A stretch of DNA of 64,000 nucleotides from Neotamlana sedimentorum (GTDB lineage: Bacteria > Bacteroidota > Bacteroidia > Flavobacteriales > Flavobacteriaceae): assembly GCF_000943565.1 (NCBI RefSeq), contig NZ_JTDW01000005.1, positions 1 through 64,000 on the forward strand, read 5' to 3'. Each line of letters opens with the position of its first letter. Position 1 is the first letter of the stretch. Below are positions 27,921 to 36,916 of this stretch, piece by piece. Under the pieces are notes generated by a model that was not told the origin of the DNA, did not search any database, and saw only the letters and a list, made by a program, of their open reading frames with translations. A program made the translations under genes and the position numbers.

Positions 27921-28508
27921 ATGCAACTCGTTTTCGCTACAAATAACCAAAATAAAATTAAAGAAGTTCAATTATTAATTCCAAGTTCAATTAAGGTTTT
28001 AAGTTTAAACGATATTGGCTGTTTTGAAGATATTCCGGAAACGCAAAATACCATTGAAGGAAATGCCAAACAAAAAGCCAATTACATTTTTACAAAATAC
28101 GGATACAATTGTTTCGCAGACGATACAGGCTTAGAAGTTGAAACTTTAAACGGTGCTCCCGGAGTATTTTCGGCCAGATATGCTGGTTTACAAAAAAATG
28201 AAAATGATAACATTAACAAGCTATTAGGTGAATTAATGAATAAAAAAAACCGAAATGCTCAATTTAAAACAGTTATAGCCTTACAATTAAATAACAAAAT
28301 TGAAACTTTCACAGGTATTTGCAAAGGTACAATAACAAGCAATAAAATAGGAAGTCATGGGTTTGGATATGACCCTATTTTTAAACCCAATAATTATGAT
28401 CAAACTTTTGCCGAAATGGAAGTGGGTTTAAAAAATAAAATTGGGCACAGAGGAAAAGCCGTAAAACTATTAATGACCTATTTAAATAAATTGATTGTAA
28501 AAAATTAA
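27921..28508 (+). CDS. rdgB: Non-canonical purine NTP pyrophosphatase (RdgB/HAM1)
   Basis: A 195-residue enzyme that hydrolyses dITP, ITP and XTP to monophosphates and so keeps deaminated purines out of DNA and RNA. Signatures are LVFATNNQNKIKEV at the start, FADDTGLEVETLNGAPGV with SARYAG, TGICKGTI, and GFGYDPIF near the C-terminus. The length is normal. It starts a plus-strand group followed by the Rel/SpoT gene; the gap of 260 bases to the divergent kinase gene holds the promoters. Confidence 0.97.
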   Translation: MQLVFATNNQNKIKEVQLLIPSSIKVLSLNDIGCFEDIPETQNTIEGNAKQKANYIFTKYGYNCFADDTGLEVETLNGAPGVFSARYAGLQKNENDNINKLLGELMNKKNRNAQFKTVIALQLNNKIETFTGICKGTITSNKIGSHGFGYDPIFKPNNYDQTFAEMEVGLKNKIGHRGKAVKLLMTYLNKLIVKN

Positions 28509-28552
28509 AACTTTGTATTGCTTGTTAAAGCAGATTATCTTAAATTTAATTT

Positions 28553-30778
28553 ATGACTGAAGAAGCTATAGAAAAAGAAAATATTGCTATTACAAAAGCC
28601 TACAAAGAATTATTAAAAGTTAGTTATACAACTTTATCTAATGATGATAAAAAATTAATTCGTAAAGCTTTCGATATTGCCTTAGATGGCCATAAAAACC
28701 AGCGACGTAAATCGGGTGAAGCCTATATTTTTCATCCTATCGCTGTGGCAAAAATTGTGGCTCAAGAAATTGGCTTGGATGCAACATCGATTGCCTCTGC
28801 TTTACTACATGATGTTGTTGAAGATAGCCCTGATTACGAAATTGAAGACATTGAAAAACTGTTTGGTTCAACCGTTGCTACAATAGTTGCTGGCCTTACA
28901 AAAATTTCGTCCTTAAGTAAAGAGCAAGATATGGATGTTTCTCTGCAAGCAGAAAACTTTCGTAAAATGTTACTAACCCTTAATGATGATGTTCGGGTAA
29001 TAATTATAAAAATTGCCGATAGATTGCACAATATGCAAACTATGGATTCTATGAGAACTGATAAGCAAATTAAAATTGCATCGGAAACCTTATACATTTA
29101 TGCTCCCTTAGCACACCGCATCGGGCTCTATAATATAAAAACAGAGCTTGAAGATTTAGGCTTAAAATACACAGAACCCGATATCTACAAAGATATTTTA
29201 GGAAAAATTAAAGAAAGTAAAGAGGAACAAGATTTATATATTGAACAATTTAGTGAAGTAATTAAGAATTCACTAAACAAAGAAAATTTAGATTATACCA
29301 TTAAGGGTCGTCCAAAATCAATTTTTTCTATTCGACGAAAAATGCTTAATCAAGGTGTTCCTTTTGAGGAAGTTTACGACAAATTTGCTATTAGAATAAT
29401 TTATCAATGCGATGCCGACCCTAAAACAGAAAAGTTTATTGCATGGAAAATTTACTCCATTGTAACCGATCATTTTAGACCTAACCCAACTCGTTTACGC
29501 GATTGGATTTCGTCACCAAAAAGCACAGGTTATGAAGCCTTACATATAACTGTAATGGGACCTAAAGGACGTTGGGTTGAAGTGCAAATACGTAGTAACC
29601 GTATGAACGAAATAGCCGAAAAAGGTTACGCAGCCCATTATAAATATAAACAAGCTAGCGAAAAAGAAGATAACCTAGAGAGTTGGATAAACAGATTACA
29701 AGAAGCTTTAGAAGGTCCAGAATTAAATGCAGTAGATTTTGTTGAACAATTTAAACTCAATCTTTACTCTAAAGAAATTTTTGTGTTTACACCAAAAGGC
29801 GAATTAAAATCGTTACCCAAAGGAGCGACTGCCCTCGATTTTGCTTTTAGTATTCACACGGAGGTTGGCATGCATACTCGTGGTGCCAAAGTAAATGGTA
29901 AGTTAGTTACTTTAAGTCACGGCTTAAAAAGTGGAGATCAGGTAGATATTATTACCTCAGAAAACTCTAAACCAAATACCAATTGGCTCGATTATACAAC
30001 AACTGCTAGGGCAAGAGCCAAAATTAAATCTGCTTTACGCGAAGACAAAAAACGCATTGGTGAAGATGGAAAAGAAATTTTAAATAGAAAATTAAAGCAC
30101 CTAAAAGTTAATCTTGACGAAGAAGTCGTTAATGACATGGTCCGCTTTTTCAACTTAAAAACAAGTTTAGATTTATTTTACAGAGTTGGTGTGGGCTCAA
30201 TTGATAACAGCATGATAAAAAACTTTGCATCTTCAAGAAGTAATAGTTTTATGTCTTATATTAAAAATAAAATTTCTAGGAAAACCCCAATTAAAAAAGA
30301 AGAACTTGATAAACCCGAAATTACACTTAACTACGACTCTCTAGTTTTTGGAAAAGAAGAAGAAAAACTTGAATATAAGCTTTCAAACTGTTGTAATCCT
30401 ATTCCTGGAGATTCTGTATTTGGTTTTTTAACCGTAAACGAAGGTATTAAAGTACATAAATACAATTGTCCAAATGCAGTAAGTTTGCAATCCAATTACG
30501 CTTACCGTATAATGCAGGCCAAATGGATTGATTCTACACAACAAGAATTTTTAGTGAAAATAATTATTACAGGTATTGATCACATAGGTTTGGTAAATGA
30601 TATTACCAAAATAATATCAGAAAACATGCACGTTAATATGCAAAGTATAAGTTTTAAAAGTAACGACGGTTTATTTTCAGGAAAAGTTAGCGTAATTGTT
30701 AAAAACAATACAATAATTAAAACACTTCTACAAAAACTTAAAAAAATTAATGGTATAGATAAGGTTACAAGAGTTTAA
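28553..30778 (+). CDS. rel: Bifunctional (p)ppGpp synthetase/hydrolase (Rel/SpoT family)
   Basis: A 741-residue stringent-response enzyme. The N-terminal HD hydrolase domain (about 45-195) has HPIAVAKIV and LLHDVVEDS intact, and the synthetase domain (about 225-370) has GRPKSIFSIRRKM, STGYEALHITVMGP and VEVQIRS. A TGS domain (about 400-460; FVFTPKGELKSLPKGATALDFAF), a zinc-finger-like CNPIPGD region near 625 and a C-terminal ACT domain (about 665-741) complete the usual long form. Both catalytic domains keep their key residues, so it should make and degrade (p)ppGpp in response to starvation. It is followed by fur-like and purA genes; purA is a known target of (p)ppGpp in other bacteria. Confidence 0.97.
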   Translation: MTEEAIEKENIAITKAYKELLKVSYTTLSNDDKKLIRKAFDIALDGHKNQRRKSGEAYIFHPIAVAKIVAQEIGLDATSIASALLHDVVEDSPDYEIEDIEKLFGSTVATIVAGLTKISSLSKEQDMDVSLQAENFRKMLLTLNDDVRVIIIKIADRLHNMQTMDSMRTDKQIKIASETLYIYAPLAHRIGLYNIKTELEDLGLKYTEPDIYKDILGKIKESKEEQDLYIEQFSEVIKNSLNKENLDYTIKGRPKSIFSIRRKMLNQGVPFEEVYDKFAIRIIYQCDADPKTEKFIAWKIYSIVTDHFRPNPTRLRDWISSPKSTGYEALHITVMGPKGRWVEVQIRSNRMNEIAEKGYAAHYKYKQASEKEDNLESWINRLQEALEGPELNAVDFVEQFKLNLYSKEIFVFTPKGELKSLPKGATALDFAFSIHTEVGMHTRGAKVNGKLVTLSHGLKSGDQVDIITSENSKPNTNWLDYTTTARARAKIKSALREDKKRIGEDGKEILNRKLKHLKVNLDEEVVNDMVRFFNLKTSLDLFYRVGVGSIDNSMIKNFASSRSNSFMSYIKNKISRKTPIKKEELDKPEITLNYDSLVFGKEEEKLEYKLSNCCNPIPGDSVFGFLTVNEGIKVHKYNCPNAVSLQSNYAYRIMQAKWIDSTQQEFLVKIIITGIDHIGLVNDITKIISENMHVNMQSISFKSNDGLFSGKVSVIVKNNTIIKTLLQKLKKINGIDKVTRV

Positions 30779-30783
30779 AAGTG

Positions 30784-30791
30784 TAAATTTG
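30784..30791 (+). promoter_or_regulatory. Candidate -7 element upstream of the Fur-family gene
   Basis: TAAATTTG at 30784-30791 matches TAnnTTTG and lies in the 23-base gap before the Fur-family ATG at 30802. If used, the transcript would be nearly leaderless. No clear -33 element was found, so it is weak. Confidence 0.25.
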
Positions 30792-30801
30792 CCACGATAT
30801 T

Positions 30802-31257
30802 ATGGAGACAACAGCAGATAAAAACCAAGAAATAGTTAAAAGTGTTTTTACAAACTTTTTAGAAAAAAAAGGACACCGTAAAACACCAGAGCGTTACGCT
30901 ATACTTCAAGAAATTTACAACAATAACGAGCATTTCGATATAGAATCTCTATATCTAAATATGAAAAACAAGAAGTATCGCGTGTCTCGTGCTACACTTT
31001 ATAATACCATAGAATTGCTTTTAGATTGTGGTTTAGTAAGAAAGCATCAATTTGGACAAAACCAATCACAATACGAAAAATCGTATTTCGATAAACAACA
31101 CGACCACGTTATTTTAACCGATACTGGTGAAGTTATTGAGTTTTGCGATCCAAGAATTCAATCTATAAAAAAAACAATCGAAGAAGTTTTCGATATAGAA
31201 ATAAATAACCACTCACTTTATTTTTACGGAAACAGAAAACCTAATACAAACAACTAA
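30802..31257 (+). CDS. Fur-family transcriptional regulator
   Basis: A 151-residue regulator with the Fur winged helix (about 15-90: [36 protein letters not shown]) and a dimerisation/metal domain. It has [21 protein letters not shown] where classical Fur has a CxxC pair: the pair is replaced by LTDTG, leaving only one cysteine in that stretch, and no second CxxC follows. This argues against the structural zinc site of classical Fur/PerR; the histidine-rich regulatory site (HDH) remains. Regulation of iron, zinc or peroxide genes cannot be decided from this. It sits between rel and purA, 9 bases before purA, and may share their transcript. Confidence 0.93.
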   Translation: METTADKNQEIVKSVFTNFLEKKGHRKTPERYAILQEIYNNNEHFDIESLYLNMKNKKYRVSRATLYNTIELLLDCGLVRKHQFGQNQSQYEKSYFDKQHDHVILTDTGEVIEFCDPRIQSIKKTIEEVFDIEINNHSLYFYGNRKPNTNN

Positions 31258-31266
31258 CTTTTTACA

Positions 31267-32541
31267 ATGGCAGTAGATTTACTACTAGGACTTCAATGGG
31301 GAGACGAAGGCAAAGGAAAAATTGTTGATGTGCTTACCCAAAACTACAATATTATTGCACGTTTTCAAGGCGGTCCAAATGCAGGACACACATTAGTGTT
31401 TAATGGCAAAAAACATGTTTTACACACCATTCCTTCAGGAATTTTTCACGATAACGCTATAAACCTTGTTGGTAATGGCGTAGTTATAGATCCTGTAATT
31501 TTTAAAGGCGAATTAGATAAGCTTGATGAGCAAAATATCGATTACAAGAAATCGTTACTTATTTCTCGAAAAGCTCACATCATTTTACCAACCCACCGCT
31601 TATTGGATGCTGCAAGCGAAGCATCGAAAGGAAAAGCTAAAATTGGTTCTACCCTAAAAGGCATTGGCCCAACTTACATGGATAAAACCGGACGAAACGG
31701 TATCCGCGTTGGCGATTTAGAACTTAGCGATTGGAAGGAACGCTACCGTAATTTGGCCGACAAACACGAATCTATGATTGCCTATTACGACGTTGATATA
31801 GAATATGATTTAAAAGAACTAGAAGACGCCTTTTTTAAAGCTATTGATGTTTTAAAATCTTTAACTTTTATAGATTCTGAAGAATATATTTACCAAGCTC
31901 AAAAAGAAGGACAATCTATTTTAGCAGAAGGTGCACAAGGATCACTTTTAGACATCGATTTTGGAACCTACCCATTTGTAACCTCAAGCAACACAACTGC
32001 TGCAGGAGCATGTACTGGTTTAGGCGTAGCACCAAACCAAATTGGAGATGTTTTCGGTATTTTTAAAGCATACACCACCCGCGTAGGATCTGGCCCATTC
32101 CCTACCGAATTGTTCGATGAAGATGGCGAAACAATGGGACGTGTTGGTAACGAATTTGGTGCAACTACAGGCCGTCGCCGTCGTTGTGGTTGGTTAGATT
32201 TAGTGGCTTTAAAATACGCATGTCAAGTAAATGGTGTTACCCAATTAATGATGATGAAAGGCGATGTGCTTTCTGGTTTTAAAACACTTAAAGTTTGTAC
32301 CGCTTATAAATATAAAGGTGAAGAAATTGCGCATTTACCATACAATATCGAACCAGAAAATGTTGAGCCTATTTATACTGAATTTAAAGGTTGGAATGAA
32401 GATTTAACTGGCATGTCTGAAGCGTCACAACTTCCAAGTGAGTTAAACGACTATATTGCATTTTTAGAAAAAGAATTAGAAATTCCAATAACCATCGTAT
32501 CGGTTGGTCCAGATAGAAAACAAACAATCTTTAGGAATTAA
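31267..32541 (+). CDS. purA: Adenylosuccinate synthetase
   Basis: A 424-residue enzyme that joins aspartate to IMP with GTP in AMP synthesis. Signatures are the GTP-binding start LLLGLQWGDEGKGKIVD, GGPNAGHT, the KGIGPTYMDK block, EGAQGSLLDIDFGTYPFVTSSN, and TTGRRRRCGWLD. The length is normal. It follows the Fur-family gene by 9 bases and has a strong terminator. A riboswitch or PurR-like site was looked for but not seen. Confidence 0.98.
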   Translation: MAVDLLLGLQWGDEGKGKIVDVLTQNYNIIARFQGGPNAGHTLVFNGKKHVLHTIPSGIFHDNAINLVGNGVVIDPVIFKGELDKLDEQNIDYKKSLLISRKAHIILPTHRLLDAASEASKGKAKIGSTLKGIGPTYMDKTGRNGIRVGDLELSDWKERYRNLADKHESMIAYYDVDIEYDLKELEDAFFKAIDVLKSLTFIDSEEYIYQAQKEGQSILAEGAQGSLLDIDFGTYPFVTSSNTTAAGACTGLGVAPNQIGDVFGIFKAYTTRVGSGPFPTELFDEDGETMGRVGNEFGATTGRRRRCGWLDLVALKYACQVNGVTQLMMMKGDVLSGFKTLKVCTAYKYKGEEIAHLPYNIEPENVEPIYTEFKGWNEDLTGMSEASQLPSELNDYIAFLEKELEIPITIVSVGPDRKQTIFRN

Positions 32542-32561
32542 TAATATACTTAATTTTTATT

Positions 32562-32594
32562 AAAAAAAGCTACTCCAAAAAGGTAGCTTTTTTT
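32562..32594 (+). terminator. Terminator of the rdgB-rel-fur-purA group
   Basis: Stem AAAAAGCTAC / GTAGCTTTTT around a nine-base loop, followed by a T run, 21 bases after the purA stop. Confidence 0.85.
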
Positions 32595-32736
32595 AGTTTT
32601 AAATCTTGTTAGGCTAATTTAAAATCACGGCCTAAAGTACACATATATTTAAACCAGTTAATTATTTTACAAAGTAATTTTAAAATAGAATTTATTATTC
32701 AGTTTAAATTGGTTTTATTATCATATAAGACATAAA

Positions 32737-32762
32737 AAAGCCATCGAAAATTTGATGGCTTT
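32737..32762 (-). terminator. Terminator of the alginate lyase gene
   Basis: Stem AAAGCCATC / GATGGCTTT with an eight-base loop; a T run follows on the minus strand. It lies 27 bases past the lyase stop codon. Confidence 0.8.
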
Positions 32763-32789
32763 ATAAAAATGATTTAATGCGATAATAAA

Positions 32790-34523
32790 TTAAATATCCT
32801 GTCCTTTATGATTTACATTAAAAGCGTAAACATAAACCTCTCCATAATTATCACTTCGTCCAAAATAATTTTCTTCTGTACTTTCATTAGACTGAGTATA
32901 ATTACCTACTTTAAAATACACATCGTCGTAATCTATATCTAAAAGAACTGTGCTGCCTCCATCAGACAATAAATAATTACTTGCATTTCCGTTATTATAA
33001 GCTGTTCTTAAATTACCATCTTCACTATAATAGCAGTAGTGCTTGCCATCTATAATTCTAAAAATTATTTCAAATTTAGTTCCTAAAGTATATCCTCTTT
33101 TAATGGTTACTTCTTCTCGTAACTTTCCTCCATTAAAACTTAAAAATAAATGGTCATTCTCAAGTCTTACCACCATAGAATCATCGATTCCATCAGATTT
33201 ATTTCCATGAATTTGTCCTGCAACTAAATGCGATTTATTAATAGGCAAATGTGTAATTGCTTGTTGAATATATAATGCATGATCCCCATCTGTTGTCCAA
33301 TAGACGTCACTGCTTCCATCTTCTTCACGTTCTCTTAATTCTGATCTAGAATAACCTGTTTGATCCGAAGTTGTTCCTAACTCCCCACCATCTAAATAAA
33401 CAGAAAATATTAGTGCATCTTGGTTATCACTTACTTCATATTGGCCAGTAACCTCTCCTTGACTACATAATTGTTTTTGTTCAGACCCATCAACCCAAGT
33501 TATTTTCCATTGGTTACAATTTTCAAAGAAATCCCATGGATTAGCTCCAGTTGGATTATCAATTGGATCTACGGGGTCTACAGGATCCACTGGCCCACCT
33601 GTACTTTCTCCAAATACTTGTACCTCTGCTAAGGATAATGGTTGGCTGTCTTTTAATTTAACACGAACTCTGTTACCAAATACACCTCCTGTATTAATGG
33701 TTACAGATGGGTTTGGTGTTTCTGTTATTGTGGTTTTATATACTTGGTTTCCTGCTACGTTATAAACAAACACATCAAAATTACTTAACCTATCCATGCA
33801 ACAGTTTGTACGGTTCCAAATTACAATTTCTTCAATATTAGTATCGTTGGCCAAACGCACTTGCCACCATGATTGATATTCATTTGTAGCACTGTGTGTT
33901 ACACTATTTTGATTCCAAACTCCACTAGTATTTCCATCAATAGCTCGAGAAGCAACACCACCATAACCTGTAGATGATTGTTCAGCAGTTCCTTCTAACG
34001 CTAAATTTGTTGAGCTGGTACTTGAATCGCCACTTAAAGTAAAACTATCTATATCTAATAAATAGCCCGAACCACCTGTAAAAACGACATATAAATCCGA
34101 ATTGGTAGAATCGTCATTTAAACTACCTGTAAAAGTTTGCATATTAGCCCACCCTCCTGTATTTGAAACAGAAACCGTACCCAATAGATCTCCGCCTGTA
34201 GGACTGCCAGCTCTAAATTCTATGGTGCCTCCACTATTGCCGCTGGAAGCTTGAACACTTACTGAGCTAGCTCCTGAATAATCAAAATCATCAAAACGAA
34301 TCCAATCACCGTTATTAATATAACCTACTCGATAACCACTTCCTGCAATTTTAATTCCACTTTGCGAATTATAGTCTTCTGCCTGGATAATAGAATTTAG
34401 GTTCATTGATAATGATGTGGAATTTGGTGCTACTTCAACAAGTCCCGAATCCACTTCGTCTGTTGCACAATTACTGAGTAGTGCCAATAGCACCACTCCT
34501 AATGGCTTTAAATAATTTTTCAT
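32790..34523 (-). CDS. Secreted PL7-family alginate lyase with CBM6 and F5/8-type (CBM47-like) modules
   Basis: A 577-residue modular lipoprotein. The N-terminus (MKNYLKPLGVVLLALLSNC) ends in a lipobox-like LSNC followed by acidic residues (ATDEVD), as in surface-exported Bacteroidota lipoproteins. Modules in order: CBM6-like (about 45-168; IQAEDYNSQSGI, DWIRFDDFD), F5/8 C or fucolectin/CBM47-like (about 172-307; NLALEGTAEQSS, AIDGN, NCCMDRLSNFDV), a Pro-Val-Asp linker, and the PL7 lyase domain (about 327-577). Catalytic-motif signatures RSELRE, QIH and YFKVGNYTQ are all present; the QIH form has been linked to guluronate-containing substrate. It stands alone with no SusCD or other lyases nearby. 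Confidence 0.9.
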   Translation of the reverse strand: MKNYLKPLGVVLLALLSNCATDEVDSGLVEVAPNSTSLSMNLNSIIQAEDYNSQSGIKIAGSGYRVGYINNGDWIRFDDFDYSGASSVSVQASSGNSGGTIEFRAGSPTGGDLLGTVSVSNTGGWANMQTFTGSLNDDSTNSDLYVVFTGGSGYLLDIDSFTLSGDSSTSSTNLALEGTAEQSSTGYGGVASRAIDGNTSGVWNQNSVTHSATNEYQSWWQVRLANDTNIEEIVIWNRTNCCMDRLSNFDVFVYNVAGNQVYKTTITETPNPSVTINTGGVFGNRVRVKLKDSQPLSLAEVQVFGESTGGPVDPVDPVDPIDNPTGANPWDFFENCNQWKITWVDGSEQKQLCSQGEVTGQYEVSDNQDALIFSVYLDGGELGTTSDQTGYSRSELREREEDGSSDVYWTTDGDHALYIQQAITHLPINKSHLVAGQIHGNKSDGIDDSMVVRLENDHLFLSFNGGKLREEVTIKRGYTLGTKFEIIFRIIDGKHYCYYSEDGNLRTAYNNGNASNYLLSDGGSTVLLDIDYDDVYFKVGNYTQSNESTEENYFGRSDNYGEVYVYAFNVNHKGQDI

Positions 34524-34740
34524 TTTAATTTAGTTTAGTTTATTATTACATCTGGAATTGGTAATCCAGATTGGTTGACCAAAACTAAAGCTTTTTAATG
34601 AGTTAACAAATAATTAACAAGAAAAATATTAATATTTTATTAAATACTACTTCTTTTTAAGCATTTCATAGCTTTTGAGTTTTAATTTTAAAAAAATACC
34701 ACTATTTTCTATTGTAAAATAAAAGCATCATTTTTATCGT

Positions 34741-34748
34741 TATTTTTG
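34741..34748 (+). promoter_or_regulatory. Candidate -7 element of the OstA-like gene
   Basis: TATTTTTG at 34741-34748 matches TAnnTTTG and lies 18 bases before the TTG start at 34767. This supports the TTG as the real start, because a start further upstream would precede the promoter. Confidence 0.4.
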
Positions 34749-34766
34749 CGATAAACTTTTAATATT

Positions 34767-36914
34767 TTGAAGACACCACAAGTTCTATTTTTAACTTTCA
34801 GTTTTATTTTTATTTCGCTTTCAAATACATTTTCTCAAGAAAACAAGAAAATTGAAATTGAATACGCCGGTAAATTAACTATTGATGAAGCCAATTACCC
34901 CGGTGCAAAAATTTTAATCCGTGATGATGCTCAACAAGTTCAAATATATCATCAAGGAACTAACATGTGGTGCGACAAAGCCATTCATTACGGAAAAGAA
35001 GATTTTATTGAAGCCTATGGTAACGTAAAACTTATTCAAGGAGACACCATTAACATGACATCAAAGTACATAGAGTATAGCGGCTTAACCGAGCTTGCTT
35101 TTGCTCATGGTGAAGTTATTTTAAAAGACCCTAACTCAACGATTACTACCGACACTTTATATTATGACAAACTAAATCAACAAGCTTTTTATAGAACTGG
35201 TGGTACCGTAGTAAAAGATTCATCGGGAACTATTACCAGTAAAATTGGACGCTATTTTATGGACATGAAAAAGTATCAATTTGTAGAAGATGTGGTTTTA
35301 GTAAACGACAGTACAACCATAAACTCAAATTATTTCGATTTTTATTCCGATTCTGGTCATGCTTATCTTTTTGGGCCTTCAACCATTACAAACCCAGAAA
35401 GTGTTACATATTGCGAAAAAGGCTTTTACGATACCAAAAACAAAATTGGCTACACCGTAAAAAATTCTAAAATAAACTACGACAACCGAATTGTAGAAGG
35501 CGATAGTTTATATTTCGACAATAAAATAAGTTTCGCTTCGGCAACTAATAATATAAAGATTACCGACACTTTAAACAATAGCATTATTAAAGGCCATTAT
35601 GCCGAAGTACATAAAGCAAAAGACTCTGTGTTTATTACTAAACGAGCTTTAGCTATTTCGGTACAAGAAAATGATTCTATTTACATGCACGCCGATAAAA
35701 TTATGGTTACCGGCAAACCCGAAAATCGAATTATAAACGCCTATTATAATGCTAAAATTTTTAAGTCGGACATTAGTGGAAAGGCAGATTCTATATACTC
35801 CAACCAAAAAACTGGGTTAACTAAACTAATCAATATTTCTAAGTTAAATTCCAACGATAAGTTTTCAACAAAACGGAAACCCATTTTATGGAATTATGAA
35901 AACCAAATGACTGGAGACACCATTCATTTAATTTCCAATAACGAAACCGAAAAACTCGATTCGCTATTGGTGTTTAATAATGCCTTTGTTATAAGTCAAG
36001 ATACCATTAGTAAAACAGGGTTTAATCAAATAAAAGGTTTAAGTTTAGTTGGTTTATTTAATGATGAAAACCAACTACGTCAAGTCGATATTACCAAAAA
36101 TGCAGAATCTGTTATTTGGGCTAGAGACGAGCAGAAAGCGCTTATTGGTATAGATAAAGCAAAATCTGGAAGTATTTCCATGCTTTTCGCAAATGGAGAT
36201 ATAGAAGAATATACAAGGTTTAATCAAGTTGATGGCACCTTATCACCTGAATCAAAATCACCCGAAAAAGAACGTATTCTTAAAGATTTTGATTGGAGAG
36301 AAGACGAACGGCCAATGAGTGTCGACGATTTATTTAAGGACGATCCACCTTTTGAATTACCAATTATTAAAGGTTTAGAAGATTATATTCCGCAAGATGT
36401 GTTTTTTGATGAAGACATGCTAGCCCGTGTTGAAATGGCCGGATATATTTCGCCTAATTTAATTAATGAAAGTGTCATCATAAGTAAAAAAAATAATTTA
36501 TTAATCCTACCAAACAATTTTAAATCAAATAAATGGGGTAAAGAAGGCGTGGTAATTACTACAATTAACGAAATAGCACCAAATGGTGAGTATATTACAC
36601 AAAAAGTTAGTGCAAGCGACAAGGATAAACCATATAGGTGTATTATTCAAACTGTAAATACCACAACTGGTAAATTAGAATTATCAGTTTGGTTAAAAGG
36701 TGCGGGTACAATTAGACTTAAATTCCAAGAAGCTGGAGGTGATTATACCAACTATATTCAAAAAGAAATAACCTTAACTAAATTTTGGAAAAAACACATT
36801 TTACAAGTTGAAAAAGAAAATGATGGTAGTAAATTACGAACTGTAATTATTGGAATTGATAAAGAAGACGATTTTTTAATCTGGAATCCTACATTAACTC
36901 TCATTTCAAAATAA
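34767..36914 (+). CDS. OstA-like (LptA/LptD N-terminal related) protein with extra C-terminal domain
   Basis: A 715-residue exported protein. The signal peptide ends near SNTFSQE (about residue 24). The region about 30-500 shows repeated OstA/LptA beta strands such as MWCDKAIHYGKEDFIEAYGNVKLIQGD, GEVILKDPNSTITTDTLYYD and YSDSGHAYLFGP, the signature of proteins that carry lipopolysaccharide across the periplasm. The last ~150 residues (about 565-715) form a beta-sandwich-like part (ISKKNNLLILPNNF, KLELSVWLKGAGTIRL) that is not part of OstA. The start codon is TTG, supported by the signal peptide and the promoter candidate upstream. The aminotransferase gene begins 3 bases after the stop, so coupling is likely. 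Confidence 0.85.
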   Translation: MKTPQVLFLTFSFIFISLSNTFSQENKKIEIEYAGKLTIDEANYPGAKILIRDDAQQVQIYHQGTNMWCDKAIHYGKEDFIEAYGNVKLIQGDTINMTSKYIEYSGLTELAFAHGEVILKDPNSTITTDTLYYDKLNQQAFYRTGGTVVKDSSGTITSKIGRYFMDMKKYQFVEDVVLVNDSTTINSNYFDFYSDSGHAYLFGPSTITNPESVTYCEKGFYDTKNKIGYTVKNSKINYDNRIVEGDSLYFDNKISFASATNNIKITDTLNNSIIKGHYAEVHKAKDSVFITKRALAISVQENDSIYMHADKIMVTGKPENRIINAYYNAKIFKSDISGKADSIYSNQKTGLTKLINISKLNSNDKFSTKRKPILWNYENQMTGDTIHLISNNETEKLDSLLVFNNAFVISQDTISKTGFNQIKGLSLVGLFNDENQLRQVDITKNAESVIWARDEQKALIGIDKAKSGSISMLFANGDIEEYTRFNQVDGTLSPESKSPEKERILKDFDWREDERPMSVDDLFKDDPPFELPIIKGLEDYIPQDVFFDEDMLARVEMAGYISPNLINESVIISKKNNLLILPNNFKSNKWGKEGVVITTINEIAPNGEYITQKVSASDKDKPYRCIIQTVNTTTGKLELSVWLKGAGTIRLKFQEAGGDYTNYIQKEITLTKFWKKHILQVEKENDGSKLRTVIIGIDKEDDFLIWNPTLTLISK

Positions 36915-36916
36915 CT

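Noticed and set aside
30802-32541. Purine riboswitch or PurR-like operator before purA
   Set aside because: The gap to the upstream gene is 9 bases and the wider region is coding; no aptamer-like fold was seen.
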